A DNA stretch of 50,801 nucleotides, from positions 1-50,801 of IMG/VR virus record IMGVR_UViG_3300046512_000107; one strand, 5' to 3'. The stretch is from a virus. Position 1 is the stretch's first letter; every line of letters begins with the position of its first letter. The position numbers and the translations under genes are program-made. The notes beneath the pieces are model-generated. The model had not been told where the DNA came from and did no database searches. It worked only from the letters and a program-made list of their open reading frames with translations. Positions 14,980-21,716 of this stretch are shown here, one piece after another.

Positions 14980-15419
14980 GCTCGCCGCCCCGATGCCGCT
15001 GGCGGCAATGGCTCGGACGGCAGGAACAGCGCAACTAGGTTCGGTCGCCGCGTGGCACCGCTCGACTCCCGGCACGGCCGACAGAAGAGAACATTCGCGA
15101 GCGTGTGGACCGGCTTGTCTTTCGGCCAGACGAGATCGCGCAGATTGACCCGGTCGCGATGACGGCATGCACGGCACTCGACTTCGAGCGTGGTGCAGCC
15201 CGCGTCAATGACGTGGCCGATAGCAGGCGAGGGCTCGGCCGGACCGCCGATGAATTGCCGCGCATTCCACTCTTCACACGCCAAACGATGCGCGGCCAGG
15301 TAGGCGGCATTTGTCTGTTTGACCAAATCGGCATGCAGGCGTTCGGTGCGTGCGAGTTCGCGCGCGTAGTGCTTGCGGTCGCCGCCCGACAGGGGCATTT
15401 GGATGATCCGAGGGGACAT
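14976..15419 (-). CDS. Zinc-finger-like conserved protein, 147 aa
   Basis: The C-terminal half has four cysteines in two pairs, CRAC (about 82-85) and CRPC (about 113-116), separated by RVNLRDLVWPKDKPVHTLAN. This is a pattern I associate with a small alphaproteobacterial zinc-ribbon family of unknown function. The N-terminal half is helical and basic (ARELARTERLHADLVKQ). It is convergent with the preceding gene. Transcription probably starts just above 15419, but I see no clear promoter. Confidence 0.72.
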   Translation of the reverse strand: MSPRIIQMPLSGGDRKHYARELARTERLHADLVKQTNAAYLAAHRLACEEWNARQFIGGPAEPSPAIGHVIDAGCTTLEVECRACRHRDRVNLRDLVWPKDKPVHTLANVLFCRPCRESSGATRRPNLVALFLPSEPLPPAASGRRA

Positions 15420-15501
15420 CCGTCCAGTGTATCGCCGGGAGCGCGTCAGGCCCAGCCGCTAGGCTTTGTGGACGCCATCCGAGAGTCGGCTAAGGGTTGG
15501 T

Positions 15502-15720
15502 CTACAGGGCGGGTTGCCTGCGCTTCCAACCCTGCGGCGGGGGAGCGGCTTCGTGGCACTGCGCGAGCGTTTCCAACCACGCCGCGACGCTGGCCGGGAT
15601 GTCGGCCTGTCCGTCGATCCATCGCCGCACGATCCGATCATCGCATTCGAGGATCGCGGCGAGACCCCGCTGCGTCCAGCGCAGCGAGGCAAGTGCCGTT
15701 CTGAGGCGGTCAGGCGTCAT
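15502..15720 (-). CDS. Small helix-turn-helix protein, 72 aa
   Basis: The protein MTPDRLRTALASLRWTQRGL continues AAILECDDRIVRRWIDGQADIP, a classic XRE-like helix-turn-helix (about 12-45) with a short Pro-rich tail. The ATG overlaps the upstream stop (ATGA), coupling it to the membrane-protein gene. It is a good candidate to bind the palindrome at 15966-15984 in the promoter of its own operon. Such genes are frequent in Bradyrhizobium genomes. Confidence 0.78.
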   Translation of the reverse strand: MTPDRLRTALASLRWTQRGLAAILECDDRIVRRWIDGQADIPASVAAWLETLAQCHEAAPPPQGWKRRQPAL

Positions 15721-15923
15721 CCGACCACGAACTTCATGAAGGCCGCGCCAGCGCCGAACAACGCGGCACCGGCAGTCATTCCGCCGATAGCAACCTGCCA
15801 AGGGGCGAGCGCCCAATCGCGGGTGATCTTGCGCGTCTCGGCCGCGAACTTGCGGGTTTCTTCCTGCGTCTTCTCGATGCGAGCAACCTGCTCTTGAATG
15901 TCCATCGTCGTCGTCTCGGTCAT
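15717..15923 (-). CDS. Small membrane protein with coiled coil, 68 aa
   Basis: The N-terminal part (TTTMDIQEQVARIEKTQEET) is predicted coiled coil, and the C-terminal part (WQVAIGGMTAGAALFGAGAA plus FMKFVVG) is a single membrane segment. The ATG at 15923 has AGGGA upstream at seven bases; an internal Met is a possible alternative. It is the first gene of a two-gene leftward operon with its own promoter. It could be a holin-like or superinfection-related membrane peptide, but no specific signature is seen. Confidence 0.68.
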   Translation of the reverse strand: MTETTTMDIQEQVARIEKTQEETRKFAAETRKITRDWALAPWQVAIGGMTAGAALFGAGAAFMKFVVG

Positions 15924-15965
15924 AGGGGTTTCCCTCACTATAGCCGGGGACCATCCGCTCGGCTA

Positions 15966-16001
15966 TGTCCGCAATATGCGGACAAGAAGCGGCGGTGTCA
16001 A
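15966..16001 (-). promoter_or_regulatory. Leftward promoter with palindromic operator
   Basis: On the minus strand TTGACA (16001-15996) and CATATT (15978-15973) are spaced by 17 bp. The -10 box sits in a perfect palindrome with 8-bp arms TGTCCGCA and TGCGGACA (15966-15984). This fits autoregulation by the helix-turn-helix protein at 15502-15720. Confidence 0.7.
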
Positions 16002-16009
16002 CAACAAAA

Positions 16010-16042
16010 AACCCGCCAGCGCATCTCGTTTGCTGGCGGGTT
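16010..16042 (-). terminator. Terminator for incoming leftward late transcripts
   Basis: Perfect 11-bp arms AACCCGCCAGC (16010-16020) and GCTGGCGGGTT (16032-16042) flank an 11-base loop. On the minus strand a T-rich tract follows (TTTTTTGTTGT when read through the end of the arm), so it should end transcription coming from the late operon. In the plus direction only a weak TTCTTC follows. Confidence 0.85.
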
Positions 16043-16302
16043 CTTCGGAGGGTCGTCGCCCGACGCTCAATTCTGTGAACGGCGCGATCCTTGGGCGTTC
16101 GGTGTGAGAAGAGACCGGCGTTTTAAGCCCTCTTCAGCAATGCCCGGCGGGTACGAAAGCCGCCATAGAGATCGGTGTCACATTCAGGTAGAGAAAGGTT
16201 CGGTTCCAATGAGCAGGCGGTTACAGCTTCATGGTGTGGCCTCCGTTGGTTCAAACCGTTCTTCTTCAGTGACACCACTGTATCGGACTGAGAGACCCTG
16301 AC

Positions 16303-16623
16303 ATGACCATTCGAGTATCCCTTAGTGCGGCCCTCCTGATCATCGCGACCGCATCCACGGCATCCGCTGGCACGCCCGCGACGATCACAGCGAGCACCTT
16401 CGGGTGCCCCTCGACGGGCGTCACGCTCGAACACAATACGGTTTGGAAGAAGAAGGGCTACGACGCGGCGTTTGCGCTCGCGAAGCCCAATGGGTGCTTG
16501 CCGTACACGGTCGGCGAACAGGTCACGGTTATCTATGGCAGTGACGAAGCGAAGTGCGCCATCCGGCAGTTCGAGATGGGGCCGTGTCTATGGGTTCCCG
16601 CCTCGCTGCTCAAGGCCAACTAA
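16303..16623 (+). CDS. Small exported protein, 106 aa
   Basis: The N terminus MTIRVSLSAALLIIATASTA is a signal peptide with cleavage after ASA (about residue 22). The mature part has four cysteines (FGC, NGC, AKC, GPC), likely forming two disulfides, and an EQVTVIYGS strand. Similar small periplasmic proteins of unknown function occur in Bradyrhizobium, by recollection. It lies on the plus strand, against the surrounding late operon, near attP, so it is probably a lysogenic accessory gene. A GAGAG sequence precedes the ATG. Confidence 0.75.
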   Translation: MTIRVSLSAALLIIATASTASAGTPATITASTFGCPSTGVTLEHNTVWKKKGYDAAFALAKPNGCLPYTVGEQVTVIYGSDEAKCAIRQFEMGPCLWVPASLLKAN

Positions 16624-16727
16624 GGGGCGAGCAGCGCCACGGCCTGCCGAAGCAGGCCGGTATTGTTCGCGATGACCATGACGCCGGACATGGCAATGAA
16701 GCCGCCGACAAAATAGATCGCCTTCAT
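16620..16727 (-). CDS. Tiny membrane peptide, 35 aa
   Basis: The product MKAIYFVGGFIAMSGVMVIA continues NNTGLLRQAVALLAP: a Lys, then one hydrophobic segment, then a short amphipathic tail. The ATG follows the metallophosphoesterase stop after two bases, so translation could be coupled, and a GGCGG lies upstream. Its stop overlaps the convergent gene by four bases. Size and topology would suit a lysis accessory peptide or class III holin, but this is a guess. Confidence 0.5.
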   Translation of the reverse strand: MKAIYFVGGFIAMSGVMVIANNTGLLRQAVALLAP

Positions 16728-16729
16728 GG

Positions 16730-18046
16730 TTACGCCGCCATGCTTCCCGGCATCGAGCTTCCCGGCCGGGCCAAGAGCGCCGGGGTTTCCAGCTTGATCT
16801 CGGCGCGCTCGCGGATGCCCCACGTTTCATGGATCAGGAAGAACCACTGTTGCGGCAGTTCGAGTGACGCGCGCAGGCCATTGCCGTATTCGCTGTAGCC
16901 GGGGAAAGCGCCATTCGAGAACACCGGGCCGGGGTTCGCCGAGTGGTGATAGTGCCCGTGCATGATGAAGTCGGGACGCCGCTGCGCACGCGCCTGTTGC
17001 GCCTCGACCTTCTTCGTGCCGCGCACGATGGGGAGCAGCGGACCGGCGAAGCCCTGACCGCCGCCGGTGCCCATCTTGTCACCGTGAGTCAGGAAGCCCG
17101 TGAGTCCGAGCACCGGAATGATCGCGTCGTTCGACGGCGTGATCTGGAACGTCACACGGTCATCGCCTACGAACGCGTCGGCGACCATCTGCGCAATCAG
17201 CGTGTCATAGGACAGCTTCGAGTACAGCTTCGCAGTCGGCTTGAACGTGGTGCGTGCGTGGTTGCCCGGCACCGACGTAACGTGGACGCGCCGGTATGCC
17301 TTCAGCAGCAACTTGATGCCAGCGATCAGCAGCGCCACCGTCTCGCGAACCTGCTCATGCGAAGTCAGGCCGTTGGTGATCCGCAGTTCTTCGTGGATGT
17401 CACCGGAGATCAGGTCGCCACCCAGGTTGAGCAGGATGCCCTCGACCTTCGTATCAGCCGCCCAGCGGGGGCCGATCTCGACGGCCGCGTTGAAGAACCG
17501 GCGAGCGCGCTCGATGGCGATCTTCGGGTTGAACGCATTGAGCCCAAGGATTTCGTCAGGGTCGATGACTTCGCCCATATGCAGATCGGTGAAGAGCATC
17601 GACAGCACAGAGCGGTTGCGCTTGTTCGTGCCGGGCTTCAGCAGCCATTCCGGCGGCTTCACATGCAGAGAACGGACGCCACCGACCTCTTCAAGCATCT
17701 GCTCGACGGACGCCAGTTCCTTGAGCGTGTCGGTCGCCTGCTTCTTCCAGTACATGCTATCGCGCTGCTCACGGCGAGCGGACGGCGTGTTGTCATTGGC
17801 GGCTTCCAAAACCGGCGCAACGTAGAGCCCCCAATCGGGAAGGTAGTTCTTTTCTCCGCGCGATGCGGCGGTCTCCTGAAGGCGCAGCCAATCGGCAAGC
17901 ACATCCTTGTTGAGTCCGAGACGACGCGTCGCCTCACGCACGGACGATCCCAAACCGCGCTGCTTGGACCGCCACGGCTCGAAGCCTTCCTTCAGACAGG
18001 ATTCGATGGTCGCCTTGCGCTTTCGGTTGATAGTTGCGTCAGTCAT
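16730..18046 (-). CDS. Metallophosphoesterase with N-terminal helix-turn-helix
   Basis: The 438-residue protein has calcineurin-type motifs: DLHMG (about 152-156), a later GGDLIS, GNHAR, a histidine in FLTHGD, and the C-terminal HGHYHH. These residues bind two metal ions and hydrolyse phosphodiesters or phosphomonoesters. The N-terminal 60 residues (REATRRLGLNKDVLADWLRL) look like a helix-turn-helix, so DNA could be the substrate. Similar proteins occur near the end of late operons in alphaproteobacterial phages, by recollection. It overlaps the next gene upstream by four bases. Confidence 0.85.
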   Translation of the reverse strand: MTDATINRKRKATIESCLKEGFEPWRSKQRGLGSSVREATRRLGLNKDVLADWLRLQETAASRGEKNYLPDWGLYVAPVLEAANDNTPSARREQRDSMYWKKQATDTLKELASVEQMLEEVGGVRSLHVKPPEWLLKPGTNKRNRSVLSMLFTDLHMGEVIDPDEILGLNAFNPKIAIERARRFFNAAVEIGPRWAADTKVEGILLNLGGDLISGDIHEELRITNGLTSHEQVRETVALLIAGIKLLLKAYRRVHVTSVPGNHARTTFKPTAKLYSKLSYDTLIAQMVADAFVGDDRVTFQITPSNDAIIPVLGLTGFLTHGDKMGTGGGQGFAGPLLPIVRGTKKVEAQQARAQRRPDFIMHGHYHHSANPGPVFSNGAFPGYSEYGNGLRASLELPQQWFFLIHETWGIRERAEIKLETPALLARPGSSMPGSMAA

Positions 18047-18375
18047 TGCTTTTCACTCCGCATAATAAAATTGTCGAACCGCTCTCCGATGCGATCCACG
18101 GCCGCTACCAAACGACTCTCAAGCCGGTCGATAAGTTGGAGGGTCGCGTACTCGCCAGCGACCTTCTCCCGAAACTGCGCAAGATCGCGCTCTGCCAGCG
18201 CAGCGAGCCGGTAGGCGTCACTCGCTGCGGCCTTTGCCTCATTGGCAATGGCTTGCGCGGCCTTTGCCGATCCTTCGTTGCGAGTGTGCTGGACGGCGTT
18301 TCGGATCAACAGAGTGACCGCGCCGCCGCCAAGAGCCGCAAGGATCGGGATTAGCCATTCGGGGAGATTGATCAT
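18043..18375 (-). CDS. Membrane protein with long coiled coil, 110 aa
   Basis: The N terminus holds one membrane segment (WLIPILAALGGGAVTLLI, about 7-24), followed by an Ala-rich helix and coiled coil up to the end. This topology fits an inner-membrane spanin subunit or a lysis regulator. It is coupled by overlap to the lipoprotein gene upstream (ATGA) and to the metallophosphoesterase gene downstream. Sequence alone does not decide between spanin, holin and antiholin. Confidence 0.72.
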   Translation of the reverse strand: MINLPEWLIPILAALGGGAVTLLIRNAVQHTRNEGSAKAAQAIANEAKAAASDAYRLAALAERDLAQFREKVAGEYATLQLIDRLESRLVAAVDRIGERFDNFIMRSEKQ

Positions 18376-18662
18376 TGTCCGGCGGCCTTGAGGCGCACGT
18401 TGCGCACGTTACGTCGAGAGAGACGGAGACGCTTGTTCGCTTCGATGCGAGCAGCCTTCTCCTTTTGATAAGCGACCTTGGCGTGATCGCCGACCTTCAC
18501 AGTGGACGCCACTTCGTCCATGACGAGAGCGGACTCATGCGGGATCGCGAAGTTCGGAGACGGTCGAACGGCCTCAGTGGTCTTGCACGCCGAAAGCGAG
18601 ATCATCAGGAGTGATCCGACAGTCGTCACCTTGAGTAGACGGAAGGCCCTTTGCATATTCAT
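18372..18662 (-). CDS. Outer-membrane lipoprotein, candidate o-spanin
   Basis: The 96-residue protein has a lipoprotein signal peptide with the lipobox LSAC at about residues 23-26, so Cys26 would be lipidated. The mature part is highly basic and helical near the end (EKAARIEANKRLRLSRRNVR). The gene overlaps the 3' end of the upstream membrane-protein gene by 89 bases in another frame, which resembles the Rz/Rz1 spanin arrangement. It would link the outer membrane to the inner-membrane partner during lysis. Its high charge is unusual for Rz1, which tends to be Pro-rich. Confidence 0.7.
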   Translation of the reverse strand: MNMQRAFRLLKVTTVGSLLMISLSACKTTEAVRPSPNFAIPHESALVMDEVASTVKVGDHAKVAYQKEKAARIEANKRLRLSRRNVRNVRLKAAGQ

Positions 18663-19074
18663 CGATCTTGTCCTGTGCGGTCTTGGCGCGCTGCGCCGCT
18701 TCGTCTCGTTGGCCCTGCATGATCTCGTTTGCTTCGAGCATGTTGTTGAGCGACTTGGTTTGCGACTTGATCACCGTCGCAGCGACGGCGACCGTGTCCT
18801 TCAGCCGCTTGATCTCGGCACGGCCATCCGCGATGCGGAAGCCGACGCAAAACGCCTGCATCGAAAGGAAGACGTAGACGAGCACTCCGGCCGCGACCTG
18901 ATAGGGAATGACCGCAGGGAAGAGCTTGCTGACGAAAGGGAAGTGCGCGATCACAGTACAGACGACGACCAGCGCAGCCAGGGCGACGATGACGGTGTAG
19001 GAAGTGGCGAACTGCCAGAACAGGTCGCCAAGCCCCAGCTTGTCATTCAGATCGGCGAAGAACTTCGCGATCAT
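18574..19074 (-). CDS. Two-span membrane protein with coiled coil, candidate i-spanin or holin
   Basis: The 166-residue protein has two membrane segments (about 25-44 and 52-76), then a coiled coil (85-140, RLKDTVAVAATVIKSQTKSL). It lies between the amidase gene (ATGA overlap) and the overlapping lipoprotein gene. Position and coiled coil suggest an Rz-like inner-membrane spanin, while the two spans would also fit a holin. A longer frame upstream only shadows the amidase gene. Lysis-related function is inferred from context. Confidence 0.72.
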   Translation of the reverse strand: MIAKFFADLNDKLGLGDLFWQFATSYTVIVALAALVVVCTVIAHFPFVSKLFPAVIPYQVAAGVLVYVFLSMQAFCVGFRIADGRAEIKRLKDTVAVAATVIKSQTKSLNNMLEANEIMQGQRDEAAQRAKTAQDKIDEYAKGLPSTQGDDCRITPDDLAFGVQDH

Positions 19075-19985
19075 CACTTCTCGCTCCAAATCCAGAGGGC
19101 GAGACCGATCAGAATGAAGACACCGAGCGCGGTGATCACCTTCCAATCCGTGAGCAGACCCGTGAAGGTCGAAAGCGACAGGCTACCGAACAGGCCGGTG
19201 CCCGCAGCGAACTTGCCCTTGATGAAACGCTTCACCTTGGCAATACCGCTTTCGCCGCTCTCGTCGGGCGTCTTGATCGGATGCTCGACGAAGACAGGGT
19301 CTTCGCCAGACTCGTCGGTGTCGGTGCGCCGCCCTTCTTCCGGGATCGAGTCCATGAAGCCCATCGCCTTGTAGGGCAGGGCGGACGCACGCAACTGATC
19401 GAGCGGGTAGGTCGGGTTGGTGTCGATCTTCCGTCCCGGCGAGATCATCCAGTGCGTGACGATCTCCTGAATCGGATACTCGCGGGCGAGCGCGTAGCAG
19501 AGGTCGGTCACGGCCGCGATCTGCTCGGGCGAGTATTCGAGCCAATATCCTGCGCCATGCGCGTCGGTCTTCGCGTAGGAGACCTTCAGCGACGGGTTCT
19601 TGTTGGTGTCAATCGTGACGATGGTGTTCTTGTAGACACCCTCCGACACCTTCTGAAGCTTGCCGGGGTTGTCGATCTCGATGCCGACAGCGAAGCTGTT
19701 GAGGAACTTCTTGCCCTTCCACTGCGACTGACCAGCGTGCCACGCGACGACGTTGAACGGCACAAGCTGCGTGATCTTGCCTTCGCGGCTGACGACGACA
19801 TGCGCCGACACCTTGCTTGCCGGGTTGGTCAACCACGACACGTCGCCGTCGTCCTTCAGGCCGGACGCAGTGTCGTGGATGACGATATAGATGGGGTTGA
19901 GCTTGCCACCGATGTTCGGGCTCTTCACAAACGGGAAGGGCTTCCCGTTACGATACCCGATACCCTTCGTGATGCTGATCGACAT
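19074..19985 (-). CDS. N-acetylmuramoyl-L-alanine amidase endolysin with C-terminal membrane anchor
   Basis: The 303-residue protein has an amidase_2 domain (about 30-210): IVIHDTA with the first zinc ligand, AWHAGQS, and THWMISPGRKIDTNP near the end of the domain. It would cut the bond between N-acetylmuramic acid and L-alanine in the cell wall. After a linker rich in acidic residues, the C terminus has a membrane segment (WKVITALGVFILIGLALWIW), unusual for a soluble endolysin. The ATG at 19985 has GGAG upstream and directly follows a 7-bp inverted repeat. Confidence 0.92.
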   Translation of the reverse strand: MSISITKGIGYRNGKPFPFVKSPNIGGKLNPIYIVIHDTASGLKDDGDVSWLTNPASKVSAHVVVSREGKITQLVPFNVVAWHAGQSQWKGKKFLNSFAVGIEIDNPGKLQKVSEGVYKNTIVTIDTNKNPSLKVSYAKTDAHGAGYWLEYSPEQIAAVTDLCYALAREYPIQEIVTHWMISPGRKIDTNPTYPLDQLRASALPYKAMGFMDSIPEEGRRTDTDESGEDPVFVEHPIKTPDESGESGIAKVKRFIKGKFAAGTGLFGSLSLSTFTGLLTDWKVITALGVFILIGLALWIWSEK

Positions 19986-20055
19986 TGCGCTCTCCAAACT
20001 GTTGAGCGCAGTGTCGCCAATCGTTCCTAGCTTGGCAGGACCACTTCGGTAGCCT
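19986..20055 (-). promoter_or_regulatory. Late motif copy 1 and start hairpin before the amidase gene
   Basis: The 18-bp element GGACCACTTCGGTAGCCT lies at 20038-20055 (plus-strand reading) at the end of gene D. Nearer the gene, TGCGCTC (19986-19992) and GAGCGCA (20004-20010) form a perfect inverted repeat ending directly at the amidase ATG. It is the lysis-module member of a five-copy set. Confidence 0.6.
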
Positions 20056-21127
20056 ACTGACCGCCCCAATAGTCGTCGCTGCCGTCGCCGCTCTGCTCGC
20101 ACTGGATGCGCGTCGAGAGGCCGCTGCTATTCAAGCGGTGCGTTGCGGACTTGATAGTATAGCTGCCGTCGCAGTCGGGGTCGAAGTCCATCATAGTAGC
20201 GCCAGCCCCGGCGAAGACCTCGGTGCGGCCGGGAAAGTTAGCGCCGAAGTTCTTCGAGCCGCGTGCGAGCGCGCTCTTGGTCGCCTTGGCGTTGGCTTCG
20301 GCCTCTTCCTTCGTCTTGAACAACTTGCGGCTGCGAAACTTCGGCCCCTTGCCTTCACCGCCGCCCTTAACCCACTCGCGCTCACCCTTCTTCACATTAT
20401 GAAAGGCGGCTTCAACAGAACCATAGTCGCCGCGCGTCGCGCCGGTGCATTCCCAATCGGTCATGCCGATAGGCGTAAACAGGAAAGTCGGAGCCGCGCC
20501 GCCGCTCGGAAGCTGGCCGGAGCCCGCCTTGTTGAAGATGATCGTCTCGTTGGCGAGCTTGAAGTTGCCGCCGACACGGCCTGCGAGGCGCGTCAGGAAG
20601 TTGAGATCGGACTCGCTCGACTGATCGAGATGGCCGGGCTTCAGGCTTCCGAGTTCGCCATTGACGACGGCCTTCAGTCCGTGCTTTCCGGCGATCTGTT
20701 GAACGATGTCGTCGATGCTCTTCTCATGGTAGGAACGGGACTTCGGAGCCTTGATGTCCGTCGTCATGCCTGCGGCCTTCGCCGACACGGTCATGATCTT
20801 CGGCGGACCCTTCTTCGTCCAAGAGTCGATGGCGAAGGAGCCCATGTAGTTGAGCGCCGTGGCGTAGCCGAGCCAAACCTGAAGCTTCGAGCCCTTGCCC
20901 GGCGACGGGATGTATTCCCGCAGATCGAGTTCGAGTTCGCAGCTATCGGACTGCTTGGCTTCGTTGTCCTGTACCGTGATCGACAGCAGCGGCCCCTTGC
21001 CGAAACCAAGGGCACCAGCGATCACGCGCCCACCGCCTTCGAGGGGCATGCCGAACGGGGCAGGGATCAGGTTCGCGGTGATGTCGGTCCCATCAAGGAC
21101 AAGGCGGCATGCGGGCGTCACGACCAA
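20054..21127 (-). CDS. D: Tail hub protein (P2 gpD / late control D family)
   Basis: The 357-residue protein matches P2 gpD, the tail hub that links baseplate and tail tip and is homologous to T4 gp27. Typical parts are the opening PACRLVLDGTDITANLIPAP, the beta-rich DSCELELDLRE region, ISRS-like KSRSYHEKSIDDIVQQIAGK, and SSESDLNFLTRLAGRVGGNF. It is preceded by X, U and the tape measure gene, in P2-like order. The stop codon forms part of the late motif at 20038-20055. Confidence 0.92.
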   Translation of the reverse strand: MVVTPACRLVLDGTDITANLIPAPFGMPLEGGGRVIAGALGFGKGPLLSITVQDNEAKQSDSCELELDLREYIPSPGKGSKLQVWLGYATALNYMGSFAIDSWTKKGPPKIMTVSAKAAGMTTDIKAPKSRSYHEKSIDDIVQQIAGKHGLKAVVNGELGSLKPGHLDQSSESDLNFLTRLAGRVGGNFKLANETIIFNKAGSGQLPSGGAAPTFLFTPIGMTDWECTGATRGDYGSVEAAFHNVKKGEREWVKGGGEGKGPKFRSRKLFKTKEEAEANAKATKSALARGSKNFGANFPGRTEVFAGAGATMMDFDPDCDGSYTIKSATHRLNSSGLSTRIQCEQSGDGSDDYWGGQ

Positions 21128-21324
21128 ATCCTTACGGCGACCTTCTCAGGCTCGCTGACGGTATCAGGGATAAGGATGACCATGCCCGCAGGCAAAGCCG
21201 TCCCGGCGGCTGCAAGCCCCGCGTTCGCGCGCAGGATGGCCTCCGTGGTGCCCTTGGTGCGGCCGTACTTGTTGAAGGCGATCAGATCGACGGTGTCGCC
21301 CTCCATCGTCGTGTGCTTGTCCAT
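21118..21324 (-). CDS. X: Tail protein X (LysM-like, P2 gpX)
   Basis: This 68-residue protein has the LysM-like fold signature of P2 gpX: GDTVDLIAFNKYGRTKGTTE, then ILRANAGLA and PAGMVILIPD. It is thought to bridge the tail tube end and the hub. It overlaps gene D by ten bases and abuts gene U (TAATG overlap). Size and order fit the family well. Confidence 0.9.
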   Translation of the reverse strand: MDKHTTMEGDTVDLIAFNKYGRTKGTTEAILRANAGLAAAGTALPAGMVILIPDTVSEPEKVAVRIWS

Positions 21325-21716
21325 TAGCCGTAAGCCCCAAGTTCGATGTTGAACTCAATCTTCATCGGAGCGCCGTCCGACATGAGGTATTCCTGGCTCT
21401 CACCGATCTTCTCGATGCAGTAGTTGCCGAGGTATCGGCCGAAGCCGGTGATCAGCGGGAGCGGCTGGCCCATACCGGCCTGCGCTCGCATCATGTCCAC
21501 CTGGCGCAATCCGCCGCGATAGTGCGGATAGATCACGCCATCAATCGAGATCGTGTCTTCGCCGGGGCCGATGTATTGCTTCGCAGGGGCCATGCCGATG
21601 CGTTCCTGACCGGGCCAGCGCCAAGCGGTGTCGCGCTTGAACTTCTGATAGGCCCCGGTCGAGACCGAGAAGCGATACGCGCCGAGCGCGAGAAGGACGG
21701 TGCTTTGCATGATCAA
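21324..21716 (-). CDS. U: Tail protein U (P2 gpU)
   Basis: The 130-residue protein matches the P2 gpU family by its opening STVLLALGAYRFSVSTGAYQ and the segments PGEDTISIDGVIYP and GFGRYLGNYCIEKI. gpU is a tail tip or completion factor. It overlaps the tape measure gene stop by four bases. Two start codons (MIM) are possible and the first is used here. Confidence 0.9.
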   Translation of the reverse strand: MIMQSTVLLALGAYRFSVSTGAYQKFKRDTAWRWPGQERIGMAPAKQYIGPGEDTISIDGVIYPHYRGGLRQVDMMRAQAGMGQPLPLITGFGRYLGNYCIEKIGESQEYLMSDGAPMKIEFNIELGAYG

